DNA of 64,000 nucleotides from Rhizophagus clarus. Its lineage: Eukaryota; Glomeromycota; Glomeromycetes; Glomerales; Glomeraceae. The translations under genes and the position numbers were made by a program. A model generated the notes under the pieces. It had not been told where the DNA came from. It ran no database searches and was given only the letters and a program-made list of their open reading frames with translations. Location: positions 248,001 through 312,000 of the forward strand of contig BLAL01000291.1 of assembly GCA_015698045.1 (NCBI GenBank). Reading direction: 5' to 3'. Of the stretch, positions 22,797 through 36,300 are shown piece after piece. Numbering within the stretch: position 1 is the first letter of the stretch; every line of letters begins with the position of its first letter.

Positions 22797-23437
22797 CTAT
22801 TTACCATCACTAGTGATGAGTACCAGTATCATGTGATTTTATTGTAATTTTATAATTCCAGCCAGAATTAAGTGATCTGCATAAAAAATATCCTTTTTTA
22901 AAAATTAATATTACATAAAATTCCAGGTAAAGTAATTTTCAAAAATGGGAGAAAAAATTTTTGTGGAATAAATATCGCCTAAAATAGGAGACGTTTAAAG
23001 CAGAGCAGAATCATGTGATCATAGTAAAATATTTGTCATCTAGTGTCACCCCTTTACTTTCACATTTTTATTAAGTATTCTGGAAACTTGGAATTTTTTC
23101 AGTTAGTAAAAACTTGTTTGTCACACCCATTATATCACATCTGTAATTTCTTAATGCTGTAATTTTGGTCAAATCTGCTCTGTTTTAGACGCCCCCTTAA
23201 AATGGATATTTCATGTATTACAAAGTTCTAATATGGTAATTTTAATATTCTAGCTGGAATTATGAAAAAAATATGAATGTGACAGATGATATGTGACGAA
23301 TAGAATTTTTAGCATGAAAAAAATTCATTTTTAAAATACTTATAAAAAAATGAAGGAAGAAGGAGTGTGATATGGATGACAAATAAAATCACGTGACACT
23401 GGTGCTGATCACCAGTGGTGATATGTAGTAATTTTCT
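22797..23437. mobile_element. Inverted-repeat MITE, about 640 bp
   Basis: The left arm TTTACCATCACTAGTGATGAGTACCAGTATCATGTGATTTTATT (22798-22842) pairs with the complement of the right arm (ACATATCACCACTGGTGATC... GTGTCACGTGATTTTATT). Each arm also contains a smaller near-palindrome (CATCACTAGTGATG). The interior has no long reading frame. Confidence 0.65.
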
Positions 23438-23921
23438 TTTTTAATAACACTTATTTGCAAACTATTTAAGATTTATTATAGTTTTAGCCAACCAATTAGA
23501 TTTCTTCCCTTCATCTTTTTAACTTCAGATTTATATTAAATATACTATCTGCCTGGTCTGATGTAACTAGTATTTAAATAATGAATTTTTTAATTAAGAG
23601 AAATTTGTTTTATTTATTATTTATAATATAATTGTCAAAAAGTTTAAACAATTTTATAATAAATATAACTTTAATAGTAATACCTACTTAAATTTTATTA
23701 TTCTAGTTTAATAAGTAATAAAATATAACATATAATTTTTTTTTTTAAATTATAACTTATAATATTTTTTAAATTAGGTTTTTTTTTAAACATCCATTTA
23801 AAAAAATAAAGTAAAAAAAAAAAAAAGTATAAAAGAAATGAATTATATGTATTACTGATTTTCTTTGTTTAAATTTGTATACCAATTTTTTTTATTAATA
23901 TTTTTATATTTTATAATTATT
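23438..23921. other. A+T-rich spacer
   Basis: No gene or repeat structure seen. It lies between the MITE and the retroposon tail downstream of the ATPase gene. Confidence 0.5.
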
Positions 23922-23936
23922 AATTATTACATTAAG

Positions 23937-24083
23937 TTGGCGATATGATTGAACGGTCCATACGGTATGTATCCGATGGATCGGAGCTGTATCTAGGTAT
24001 AATTATAGTGATTATTATGTAGTCCAGTAATTTTCAATAAAGATGTTAGCGTTATCAACGCCAAAAAAAAAAAAAAAAAAAAA
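23937..24083 (+). mobile_element. 5'-truncated retroposon tail with poly(A)
   Basis: A 147-bp, relatively G+C-rich insert ends in CAATAAAGATGTTAGCGT, TATCAACGCC and about 22 A. AATTATTACATTAAG (15 bp) occurs exactly before (23922-23936) and after (24084-24098): a target duplication from target-primed reverse transcription. It shares its tail with 5367-5484. Confidence 0.85.
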
Positions 24084-24223
24084 AATTATTACATTAAGAC
24101 AATTAAATAAATAGTTAAAATTTATATTTTATTAATTACTTCAAGATTACTTTAAAGCTTAATAACAAAAAATTTAATAGTAACAATAATAAAATAATAT
24201 AATTTTAATGTGTTAAGGTAATT

Positions 24224-27200
24224 TCAGGCTTTTCTTTCAACAGAACGTACGGTAGGGTGCATCTGTAATCCTATTATTTCTGGATTAAGACTTATTGGAT
24301 GCATCTTTCTCAAAATAAGTATTCTCAAACTAGCATAAATCAAAATGAATACACCAAAGGCAATAGGAATTAACCAAAATAAGGGACTAAGCGTATAACT
24401 TGTATTAAATGCAACATTAAATGGTTTAATATACACAATGCACATGGCTAATGCTGCACCAAAAAATATTCCAATATAAGTACGAGGATTTTCGAACATA
24501 AATCTACCAAATGGGAACCGGTATCGAGCTTTACAAGCAAATAAATTGAATATTTGTTGAATCATGATAGATAAATATACAATAGATTGTGCTTCGTTGT
24601 AAGCTTTAAGTTGCAAATCCGCAGTTATTTGTTGATTATGAACATTTGTATAAGTTTCTGCCTTATCCGTAAAATAATGTTTTTGGGATACATCTTGTTG
24701 CATTATTCGTGCATCATATGGAGTAATACCATGATAATTCAAAACTACAAAATATGCGACCAATGCACCAATAGCTTCTATAACGCCAATTTCTAAATAT
24801 GACCAGGAGAGAAGATTTCCATCAACTAATAATTCTTCATCAGTACTTTCGAATAATTCAGTCCACCAACTTGCCGTGAAAGGTTTTTTAATATTGTGCA
24901 AGAGAATTGAAAATTTTGAAGGAGGTATGACCCGACCTTCTGAATCTCTAACGGTTGGCGTACGATTGAGAGCAATACGACGTACACGATCTATTGAACG
25001 ACCAGTAACTGGTTTTCTGGGAGGTATTTTCATAAGACCTCTCTTGCTTTCGGGTGGATCCCAAGCGAATGTAAGAGCTAAAAATAACTCGAATCCTAAA
25101 TCTGTTACTAAGATAAGGATTGGTGTCAACGGTAATGGAACGGGTACAACAACGAATAATAATGAAACAACAACTTCGGGAGTTGAATGAGAAATAGTGT
25201 ATTGAATAGATTTTCTAAGATTTGAAAAAATGAGTCGACCTTCTTCAATACCCTTTACTGTCGAAGCAAAATTATCATCCATTAAGATCATGGCAGCCGC
25301 TTCCTTAGAAACATCAGATCCAGATTGATTCATTGCAATACCTAAATCAGCTTTTTTTAAAGCAGGCGAATCATTTACACCATCACCAGTTACGCCAACG
25401 ATATGACCTAAAGATTGTGCATGTTTAACAATTTCAAGTTTATGTGAAGGAGAAGTACGTGCGAAAATAATTTCATCTTTAGAAAAGATGTTATCCCAAT
25501 CTTGTTCACTTAAAGAATCTATTTGTTCACCATGAATTACAATAGCATTATATTCATTCTCACGAATTGATTCAATAGCTCGACCAGTTTTTTTAGCAAC
25601 AAGTTGTTTGGTATCCGATATCATTAAATTAATTTTTCGACCAATTGACTCTGCGGTTAAAGGATGATCGCCAGTCACCATCATTACTCTAATACCAGCA
25701 CGACGACAACTTCCAATAGCTTCACGAACACCATGTTTTGGAGGATCTTCTAGTGAGCATAATCCAACAAAACAATAATCTCCAGTTGGATAATTTTTAT
25801 CATCTTTTTTAAATTCATAATTTTCAGGATATTTATCACCTGGTAACAATAATCTTGCGAAAGCTAAAACTCGATGTCCTTTTGAAGCCATAAATTCATA
25901 TACTTCATCATAATTTTTTCTATGCTCATCACTTAGAGGAATCGCATCATTTCCTGATAATATTGTAGAACAAAGTCTAAGAACTCGTTCTGGTGCTCCT
26001 TTAATATATAAAGTCAATTCCCCATTATCATGTTTCTTTTTATGAATTGTTAATGCCCATTTTGTTTCAGAGTTAAAAGGGATTTCAAAAACTTTCGGGT
26101 ATGCATTAACAAGTTCGTCATAATCATCCACATTTTGATAGGCAAATCTTATTAAACCAGTTTCAGTAGCGTCACCAAGAATTGCACGTTCATTAAATGG
26201 AACATCGGTACGATCAAATCTAGCACGGGAGCATAAAGAAGATATATGAATAACTTCCCGAATACCAAGTATATTAGGGTCAAAATTATTACTTTCGGAT
26301 TGTACGTTTCGAAGTGCAGAATACATATTTAAGGAAGTCCAAATATAAGTTACAGTCATTTGGTTTCGAGTTAAAGTTCCAGTTTTATCCGTAGCCAAAA
26401 GGGTAATTGCACCAAGCGTTTCGACACCCTGAAGATCCTTGACGAGGACATTTTGTGCTGCCATTCTTTTTGCTGCAATAGTTAAAAGTATAGTAACAGT
26501 AGCTGGCAACCCTTCAGGTACCCACGCAACAAGTACAGAAATGGCGAAAGCCACGTTAGCGGTAAGATTGTTTGGTGTAACCTTAATACCGATCCCAAAG
26601 AAAATAATCCCACATAAAATAGCAATTGTAGCTATAATTTTTACAAATTTATCGATTTCTACTGCTAAAGGTGATTTATTCTTTTCTTCCCCTGCAGTAA
26701 GACCAGCAATTTGACCCAATACGGTATTGTCTCCAGTTCTAATAACGATACCATAACCTTCACCTGATACGACCAATGTACCATTAAAGCAAATGTTAGT
26801 AGCTTCTAATGGATTTTTATGGGTATTAGTTTTTATTCTTTCTTGTGGCTCTGATTCACCAGTAAGAGAAGAATTATCTACTTTCATATCAGTTGAGGAG
26901 AATATTAATAAATCTGCAGGAACTTTGTCCCCCATCTTCACGAAAACTACATCACCAAGAACCAAGTTAGCTGCTTGGATTTGTGAGAGTTTGCCTTCCC
27001 TAATAACATAGCATTGTTGTGGGATCATACTCAAAAATGACTCTAAAATTGCAGCCGACTTTTGTAATTGATAAAATTCAATAAATGCGTTCAAAAAAGC
27101 AACACCGAAGAAAATAGCACCAAGGTAAGTCTGAAAGTAAAAAAGGAAAAAATGAGGAGATTGTTATTATTTATACCGATTCTTTATAATTCTTTTCAAA

Positions 27201-28063
27201 AATATTTAAGATTATAACTAACATTTGCTTGATTATCCTGCGGATCGATACCAAGTAAAATATACATCAGAACACCAGCAAGCATTAATAATATGTTGAA
27301 TAAAGTCATTAAACATTCCAAATATTTCAAAATGGGATGTTTCCTTTTAGGAGGTGAGAGAACATTAGGACCATTTTCTTCCAATAACTTTTTGGCTTGA
27401 TCTACATTCAACCCCCTCGAATCTGATGGTTTATAAGTATTAATATCAACATGATACCGTTCGGCGATTTCTTCGGGTTTAAATAAATGTTCATCCTATA
27501 TCATTGAAAATAAATGAAACATCAAATGACAAGATTAAATGATAAGAACGAATCAAATCAGAAACCATTCACAAAGATGAATAAACATTAATATTTACAA
27601 TGTCTACATTTTTCTTCTTGGGATCACTTCCTTTGGCTTCTCTCTTAGCAGGTTCAGTTCTTGTAGTTGATTCTACGGTAGATGAATTTGCCTCGGATTT
27701 AAAATGATCTGGTTTTTGTTGTTCAGTGAATTGAATCTTTGGTTGTGAAGAAATTTCACTAATTTCATTTGATTTTTCAGGATCGACTTTTTTAGAATTA
27801 TCTGAAGATTGAGAATTATCATTTGTGTGAGTTGACAAAGTTGTCTTTTCGGTAGTCTGTACTAAAGCAGGAGCTTCGACAACTTTAACATCTATTGGCT
27901 TCTCTAGTACAATATGTTGCTCTGTAAGGACACTCTGTGGTTCCTTATTATTAACAGAAGTAGAAACTTCGTTTTCCACTGTTTCAACAGTTATAGTTGT
28001 CTCAATAGTTTCTTCCCGATGAACGGTAGGTTCTGAAGTCGAGTTTCCTGATTCGCCTGACAT
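24224..28063 (-). CDS. P-type ATPase, Na+/K+-ATPase alpha-like (type IIC)
   Basis: Exons 28063-27599, 27495-27223 and 27130-24224 join in phase to about 1214 aa. The product should pump cations across a membrane using ATP. A Ser/Thr/Glu-rich extension of about 155 residues precedes the homologous region. Motifs in order: LTGESEPQ (actuator), VPEGLPATVT (M4), DKTGTLTRNQMTV with the phosphorylated Asp near residue 495, KGAPER (nucleotide binding), MVTGDHPLT, and GVTGDGVNDSPAL near 829. M5 reads HSTPE and M6 TDLGFEL, where animal Na+,K+-ATPases have SNIPE and IDLGTDM. The C-terminal M7-M10 follow. The overall match is to animal Na+,K+/H+,K+ pumps, not fungal ENA. No beta-subunit gene is visible here. 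Poly-A-rich and T-rich DNA lies upstream; the next upstream gene, CSL, is on the same strand. Confidence 0.9.
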
Positions 28064-28949
28064 GATATAATTGATATTATTCTTATAAGAGAAAAACAGA
28101 AGGCTTACTTAAAAAAAAAAAAAATTTTTTTTTATCATATATTAAAATGCATCAGTACATGATTCTTTTTCTTATTAAAAACGCGAGAAAGAAGCGTTTA
28201 AACTCCTACAAAAGCAGGGAGGAAGAATGATTTTATATGAAAAATTGACACATGTGGTGTAATAATTAATTGGTTGACGAATTGAATCGTTTTCAATTAT
28301 CCTTACTCCAAATGATATAATGCGATATAGGATAAAAATGTTGTACAACATTTCATGAGATAAACGATTGCATTTGAAAATTTCAGGTTAAAATTCTTGA
28401 TTACTTATTGAGGGCGTAAAAGATTGGCAAAAAAAAACTTTTGTCCGACAAATTAATAAACGGAAAAACTCTTGGCAGTCCATTTTTAATTTAGATGATA
28501 AAAAAAAATAGTATTCAATTTAACAAATAACTTCATAATTATTTTGTACAAAAAAAAAAAAAAAATCATAATTTTTAATTATGTAATTTTTATTTTTTAC
28601 TTTTTCCTCCCTCATAATTATTAAGTAAAAAAAAAAAAAAGTATATATATATATAAAATAAAATAAAATCCGATTGAATTTATATAAAAAGTTTAATTTT
28701 ATGGGAAGAAAAAGTTTAAAAAGGGTATTTATGAATAATTGGATATATGACTATATACAAAGGTTTTAATTGTTTTTTTTTTTTTTTTTTAACTTGCAAA
28801 TAAAAATCATAAAGAATTTGAATTATTCCTCATAAGTTTGTTTAAAGACCAAAAATTTCTTAATTTTTTTTTTTTATAAATATGCGGTAATCTTTTTTCG
28901 TTGTGTTGTTAAAAGAAAATAGCACCTCACGAAAGAATAAAGAAATAAT

Positions 28950-28981
<32 letters not shown>

Positions 28982-29274
28982 TAAAATAACTACAAAGAAA
29001 AAAAATATACACAAAAAAAAAAAAGAAAAATAATATAATATAAAAAAAAAATTCGAGAGGTGGAACGAAATTTATAACGAATTAATAAAAAAAGAGTAAA
29101 ATAAAAATTAAAAATGTCCTTTTAAAAAAAAAACGAAAATCGGAAGTAAAAAATTCGAAATCGAAAGAGAAAAATAAAGAAAATGAAACGAAAGGAAAAA
29201 AATTTTTAATATTAAGAAAAATAAAGAGATTTGAATATCTTTCGTTGTAAAGATCCCAAAAAAAAATTAATCAT
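28064..29274. other. Intergenic region between ATPase and CSL genes
   Basis: This 1.2-kb region would hold the ATPase promoter and CSL 3' UTR. It is dominated by A and T runs (28558, 28630, 28770, 28970-29060). No other gene is seen. Confidence 0.6.
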
Positions 29275-32200
29275 TCAAGGCCAGACTTTTCCTGTCTTGA
29301 ATACTATACCGTCATTACGACTAAATAAAATAGGTCTCCCACTATTCATACCAACAATTCTTCCATGAGAGAGAAGATGAAAGTGACGACCTTGAATACT
29401 AGCATTAACAATGTCTCGGTTGATATTATTATGATGATCCATTTCATACATTAATTCTTCAGGTAACAAGCATACAAGACAATCTTTAGACCTAAATTCT
29501 ACCCTTGGGCTTGGTAAATCTCCAAACCATACCATGAGATCACGGGTAAAATTTTCTCCATATATAGTTATAGTATTAGGAGTCGTCGAATTTTGAATTT
29601 GTGATGACGCACTGTTCGAAGGTGAGGATGTGGCTGTTATTATATTTGAAATAATAGGAAGTGGTGTGACTGGTGTAGATGGTGGTAAAGGTGAGATAAG
29701 ATGTGACGTTGAATTCATTTGACGTCCAATCATATTTTGTGGAGAATAAAATGTGTACGAAGCGCAATCTATGTAAACAATAAATAAACAACAAATAAAT
29801 AAATAAACCAATCATCCTTTAAAGTTATTGAATTATAAATGCTTACCAGTTCCAACGATCGTCCATACTGCGGCATCTGTAACATCTTCAGTCCATAAAG
29901 CTCCCGCATTATCATGACCACTACGATGATGACCGCTAATCGCGTTTCTTGTTGTAGCAGCATACTTGGCTAGATCAACTTCACTAGCAACACCGCTCAA
30001 GCTATTTACCCTTCTCCTATTCTTAGCCAATGTAGATTTTGATAATGAAGTAGTAGGTCTAATAACTACCGATGAAGAGACTCTTCGTTTCCTAATAACT
30101 TTACCACCTTCAGTAGATACAACTGCAGACTCAGATAATGGTGTCGAATCAAAAGAAAAGTTTGTTTGTGAACCTGCTAACGCTACAGCAACAGCTGGGG
30201 GAATTTCAGAAGTTGGGGAAGGTATTGGTGAATTAACTTTATCCAAGAAACTTGTATTAACTGGAGTTGAAGGTTGACTTATTATCTTTCGACCTTCGTT
30301 TGCTCGTTGCATTCCAACTACATCACCTAAACAGGCCAGGTATGTTCCAGGACCTGGTGGATGAGCCTGATTTGGAGGTTGAAATGTGGGTGAAGTGGTA
30401 GGAGTCATATTAACATCCTTAATTTGAAAAGCAACTTTGTGTAATTGTGACACTGGATCACCAAGAGCTGTCGTTATACATGTAAAAAAATGTTAAATTC
30501 TAAATTATTAAAATTTTGATAAATTTCATATTTAGATAAAAAAAAAAAAAAACAAACCTTCTTCACCTTCACCATATCCGTTCAATGGTTCAATAATACC
30601 TCCACCTATAACCATGCTACCTTTATCCACTTTACGAATGATCATAATTGGACTAGTCATTCCAGTAGTCAAACATTGTAAGACGATCGGTTGATTATAA
30701 TGAATTGGGGTTGGATTATTAGGATTTGATTTTATAGCAGAAGGTGGTGGACGAGGAAAATTCGGATGTGGTGGATGTTGAGAATGATCATCTTTACCCT
30801 TAACGTGATGTGGATCTACAATCCAAATGATGAAAGGATCCCAACTTCCCGTTCGCGCAACAAAACACGGATGGGGCTGATCATTCGGATTTGATGACGC
30901 ACTACTTACATTACCATACCAAGGTCCGAACGTTTGATTAGCGTTTTGCATTGACACACCAAGATATTTTGTCGAAACAGTTTGTGAACGGATTCGATTA
31001 AATAATGAAATGGTGGTCCCGTGGTGTATACACACTATTAAAGAGAGAGAGATGAATAATCAAATTTAAATTTTTAAATAAATAAAAATAACTAGAAACC
31101 CAGTATGTATATATATTAACATTGTACTTACACTCCATGTTTTTAACACTCTGTCTTTTTTTACTCGGTTTGCTAATAACTTTGATAGGTTTACTAGCAA
31201 AAGTACCAAAGTTATGACCCATTGGACTGTGAATATTAACTAAAACTTCTACCCTCTTTCGTTTTTCATCAGCATCATTAATATATAAATGTTTTGAAAC
31301 ACATTTTCCACTAAATGCCATCTCGGAACATGAAGTAGGATCAAGTGGATTACCAGAAGGACTAATCCATTCAAGAATTCCTTGTTGATGTCCTTGTTCA
31401 CCAGAAATACCCACAGAAATTTTTGGAGGACTAAATGTAGTTGAAGATGAATGTCCTATATTATGTGGTGATGGACACCACCAATTTGATCCCAAAATCA
31501 ATGTAGTAGGAGGAGGACACAAAAATCTAAATAAATCAGCATATATATAAGAACATAAAATAATAATGATAATAAAAAATAAAAAAAAAAAAAAAATAAA
31601 CCTTTTTTCCGTTCCATATGACTTTTGAGCAACCTTTGAAGTTAAAACCATTACAGTTTTTTCACCCAATGCTGCTGGGTTAGAAGAGTTCAAGTATTGT
31701 TGAATAATGGGTCTCATAATATTGACTGTAGTATTTCGTGGGTTAACTGTAGAATTAATATTATGCACATCCGAAACATAAGATGAAGAAGTAACAATTG
31801 GAATAGATTCTGTCGTATTAGAGGAGTTTGATCCTACAGTTTCCTCTTCTTCTTCCATGATGGTAGGGCTAATCGACATTCGACGCATATAGTTTGGCGT
31901 TTGAGGAGGTGAAGGAGAAGGTGGAGATGATGAATTGGAAGATACAGAATCTCCTGGGGACTCTGGTGGAGAGAGAGCGGGAGTTCTTGGTTCTGATTTA
32001 ATATTTGGAGGATTAGATAAAGTCCTACTTCTCGTTCTTCTCACGGTATTATTATTACTATTATCAATATTATTATTATTATGATTATTAGCTTGTTCAC
32101 AATGATTTTGTCTTCGATGTTGTTTACTATTAAAATAATCAGTTTCCATATCAATAGTAGATGAAGAAGGTTGAGAAAGCATCGGAGTAAAATCTGGTTG

Positions 32201-33382
32201 TGTAATTGAGATCGCTGCAGGAGTTACAGTTTGAGGATTTTCAATGATTTTTTCAGAGGTGAAAATGTTACTTTGTTGTGATGATGATGAAATACTATCA
32301 TAACTATGAGATCTTGATACAGAGATTGAATTATTATTTTCTAATAATTGTCCGGAAGTTAATGTAGGATTAATTCCAAAACTAAACCCTTCTGGCATAG
32401 TATTGGTAACACCATCAAGAAACTCAGGTTCAAAAAATACAGGAGTTGGTGGCATCGTTACAGCGGGAGATGGAGAACTTGCAATAGAATCGGTGAAATT
32501 AAAATCTGAACCCAAACGATATACATTAGATTCCGTCGTAGCAGAAGTAATATTTAAAGGCATTAAATGAGGTCTACTACGATTATTACGAATGTTACCC
32601 TCATTTATTGAGGAAGCTCCCACACCATAAGTAGATGATTTATCATCTCGAGAATCAACAAGGAAAGCGGCAGCAGCGGCCAATTGATCAAGGTTATCAT
32701 AATGAATTCCATTCATAGTATTATTTTTACGTTCTTCATTTTCATTCGTATCATTACAAATGTTATGTTGATGCTGATGATGATCGTTCATAGAACAAGA
32801 AGACGTATTGTCATCATAACCAAAATTGACGGTAGAAGAATAATCTGAAGATGCATTCATTGGAATTGTTGTTGGATTAATGGTGTAGGGATTATAAAGA
32901 GCTTCCAAACCAAATGAACTGTCAGATGTTGATAATGCTAAATTTTCAGTCATAAGATAATCATGCATATTATAAGTACCATTAGAAGTTCCATTATTAT
33001 TATTATTATTATTATTTGAATTTGCATCTACATTTGGAGGTGGTGAACTTGTTGGTGTTGAAGGGCTTGAACGAACAAATTCCGACCATTCGGGCTGATT
33101 TAAAATAATCTGTTGTTGATGATGTTGGTAAGCCACATTAACTAATTGTTGATGAGGTTGAGGTTGATATATCAACTGAGTCTTTTGTTGTTGATTAGGT
33201 AAATAATAATCATGAGTTATTGGATAATGATATTCTGGCTTTCTTTTCTTGTTAATTTTACTTTCGGTACCGTTACATGATTTTGAGGACATGTTATCAA
33301 GATTATAATTGCTTGCCAATTGAGGATTGTGTACTACGGGATAAGAACTATAGAAATCTGTAGATAATGAAGAATGTACCAT
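29275..33382 (-). CDS. CSL-family transcription factor (CBF1/Su(H)/Lag-1 type)
   Basis: Five exons (33382-31602, 31526-31132, 31034-30558, 30467-29847, 29768-29275) join in phase to about 1255 aa. CSL proteins bind GTGGGAA-type DNA; fungi lack Notch, so this one works without it. Residues 1 to about 545 are disordered: Gln/His, Asn and Ser/Pro runs. The Rel-homology N domain follows (KVAQKSYGTEKR split by intron 1, then FLCPPPTTLILGSNWW). Then comes the beta-trefoil domain (LFNRIRSQTVSTKYLGVSMQ, TGMTSPIMIIRKVDKGS, DPVSQLHKVAFQIKD) and the C-terminal IPT-like domain (WTIVGTGDCASYTFYSP, ITIYGENFTRDLMVWFGDLP, ending RNDGIVFKTGKVWP). The beta-trefoil carries long low-complexity inserts (about 80 and 140 residues), as in some fungal classes. 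The leader contains AT microsatellites (33605-33655). Confidence 0.92.
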
Positions 33383-36300
33383 TTCTTTATTTTATTTCTA
33401 AAAATATAATAAATAAAATTTAAAATTAATTATTTGAACGAATGGGTTGATTTAATTATAGATAAAAAAAAAAGATTAAGAATAAATGTAAATGAAAGAA
33501 TGGAAAAATAAATATGAATATGAATAAAGAAAGCAGAATAATAAATTTTTTTTATATTAAGAAAGTGGTATCGATACTTACCTATTGAATTTTCTTTTTA
33601 TTTATTTATATATATATATATACTTTTTTAGTTCATATATATATATATATATAGTGATAAATTTTATCGTTCGATTTCTTTCTCGTATAAAGTTTTTTTT
33701 TTTTGATTTTTTTTTTTCGCAAAAGAAGAAAAAAAAAACTTGAAGGTCAAGATCTCAAAAAAGTATTTTTACCTTTTTTAGCCGAAATTAACAGCGTTAA
33801 TGGAAGTTTTTTGAACTTGGCGTAAAATTATGTACAAGGTAGGAGTTCCCGAAGAGAAAATATGATTATTTTTTTTTTTTTTGAATGTTTTTTTTTTTGC
33901 AAGTAAAATTTGTCGTTAAGAGGGGATAAGAAATTTTTGTTGATAAGTAAGAGTTTTTATATATATTATATATATTAGTGATTTTTAAATGATTTATACA
34001 AAATTGTGTATAAATAATAAACAAATAAAAAATAACCGATAAACAAAAGATTTAGTAAAAGTGACCGAATATGTTGAGGTAAACGTGTAAAAAATACGAA
34101 AAAGGAGGGATAAAAAAAATTTTTTTTTAGGGTAATAAATTTTTTAGTGACAATATAAAAAAGTGATATACTGAATTATTTACCCAATATACCTTTAAAA
34201 AAAAAAAAAGTTGTAAAAAAAAGAGGAAAAAAAAAAATTACAATAAAAAGAGAAAAAGCGAAAGTTTTTTTATTATTATTATAAAAAATTTGATAATATG
34301 CTTCTGTTAAAAAAAGTGAGATTGTCGGAGGCAATTAAAAAACGGAATTTCTTAATAAATTCGTGGTTAACCGTTTTTCTAACGTTTGATTTGATGCCGA
34401 TATCGTATGATGTCAGTAGCCGTTACGAAAACAACAATTTCACGATATAAAAATAACACTAAATAATAATAACAACAATATAGTAAATATATAATAAATA
34501 TTTTATATGTTAAAATATCATTCGATACAATTGTAAAACGGGGAGAAAAAAAAAAAGAAAAGAAAAATATAAATATAAATATATATATATATATATGATA
34601 TATAAAACATACCATCAAAAAAACGAAGAAATCTTCCTCGGTTAAGATATTTTTTAAGGAGTAGAAATAAATTTCTGTAATAAGAAGTTTTTAATATCTA
34701 ACCAAGAGAAGGTCTTCTCGTAAAAAGAATTTCGGAGAACTCAAAGTGGAGATAAACTTTTTTTTTTTATTTTCAAAGCACGATTTCTCAATTATTTTTT
34801 TTGACCAGAAAGTCATCAATTTATAAAAAAAAATATTTTATATAAATCCGGGCTGGTTTATTTTTGATTTACAATAGAAACAATATAAACCACTTTAATA
34901 ATACTATAAATATGTAATGGAAATCATATTCCCAACTTATATAAACTTTAAATTTTTTTTTTTTATGCAGAAATAAAATATTTAATTTAAACTAATTAAA
35001 TAATAATGACTTTTTAAATTTTTAGGGACATTTTTTTTTTTTTACGATATGTTATATATATGTATAGAATATGTTGCAATAACATTACATTCAACATAAA
35101 AAAAAAAAAAAAAAAAATGGGACAAGTAAATGAAACACAAAAAGGTGGGGTAAAATAATTATCACTAAAAGTAATCGCCACCTTTCAATTGGATAACGCC
35201 CAAAAAAAGTTCGTGGCTTGTGAGCAATGAATTTCAAGGGTAACTGAGAAATCTTAAAATAAATCAGAAGTAGAAGACAAAGGAAAATTGAATATGTTTA
35301 GGGTGTTACACATTGTACGGACCAGCTGATAATACAACACTGCAAAAGTAAGTCTTACTTAAATTGTTACCATCATGTGTCAATTTATTTTAAGTTTATT
35401 ATATTTTTGGTTTAGTTAAATTTACGCGAAATCTGAGCTAATCCCAACGCAGTAATTATGAAAAAAAATAACTTGTTCGCTGAATGCAACAAGATGCAGA
35501 ATCCGATCATTAGAAACAAATATTTCGTAAAAAAATTCCAATATCACGCAAACTTTGAATCGCGATGTTATCATACTATGACAATATTACTAATACGCGT
35601 AAGAAAATTTTCCAGTTTTTAGTCACCTTGCTTATTATACATTTTGAAATGTATATCTTTGAATATACATACATACCATACATACATACATACATATATA
35701 TATATATATGTAATATATAGTTTTAATGGTAATCTAAAGTGATATTTTGTATGGGAGATCTGAAAAATCTCGGATTGACTCGCTCGCTCTAAATGATTGA
35801 CAAAGATGTCACTTTCACCTTTTTTGTAATAATTTACCCAAGTTAGACGGATACTTTTTAGACATGTCATTCGTTTCTAAAAAAGTAAATTCCGTTATTA
35901 TACATTATACGCCATAGATCTTCATTTTTGTTGGGCTTCTGAGAATCGATGCTGGGACCTCCTTCTATATTAAGAAATTAAAGTGTAACGTAATAAACCA
36001 GTGTAGTGAAAAATTTATATACAAATAATAATAAAATCGCGTGTCATTCTTCCATCAAAAGATCATTATTTTTGGTTACCAGGTTAAATTTAGCGACATT
36101 ATTTATTATCTACGGCGGATCTTGTGATCACTGCGTAACCAATAAGGTACAAGGAAAAGATCGATTGAAAAAAAAAGGTAAAGTGCATTTTTGCCAACAT
36201 TTTTTTTTTTTTTCTTGTTGGATTTAATAAATATTCGCGTTAAAAAAAACCTCAATGAAATCATTATGAAATATATGAAGTCTGTATACGGTTAAGATGT

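Noticed and set aside
24587..27011. Several plus-strand frames of 69-104 aa under the ATPase gene
   Set aside because: They are shadows of the ATPase exon; the minus strand carries all P-type ATPase motifs.
35925..35985. GAATCGATGCTGGGACCTCC as the T-arm of a tRNA gene
   Set aside because: No matching acceptor stem, D-arm or anticodon loop could be found on either strand.
36006..36227. 73-aa frame with a few Cys and Lys residues as a small secreted protein
   Set aside because: The N-terminus is not a convincing signal peptide and the tail derives from a T-rich run; no splice or family support.
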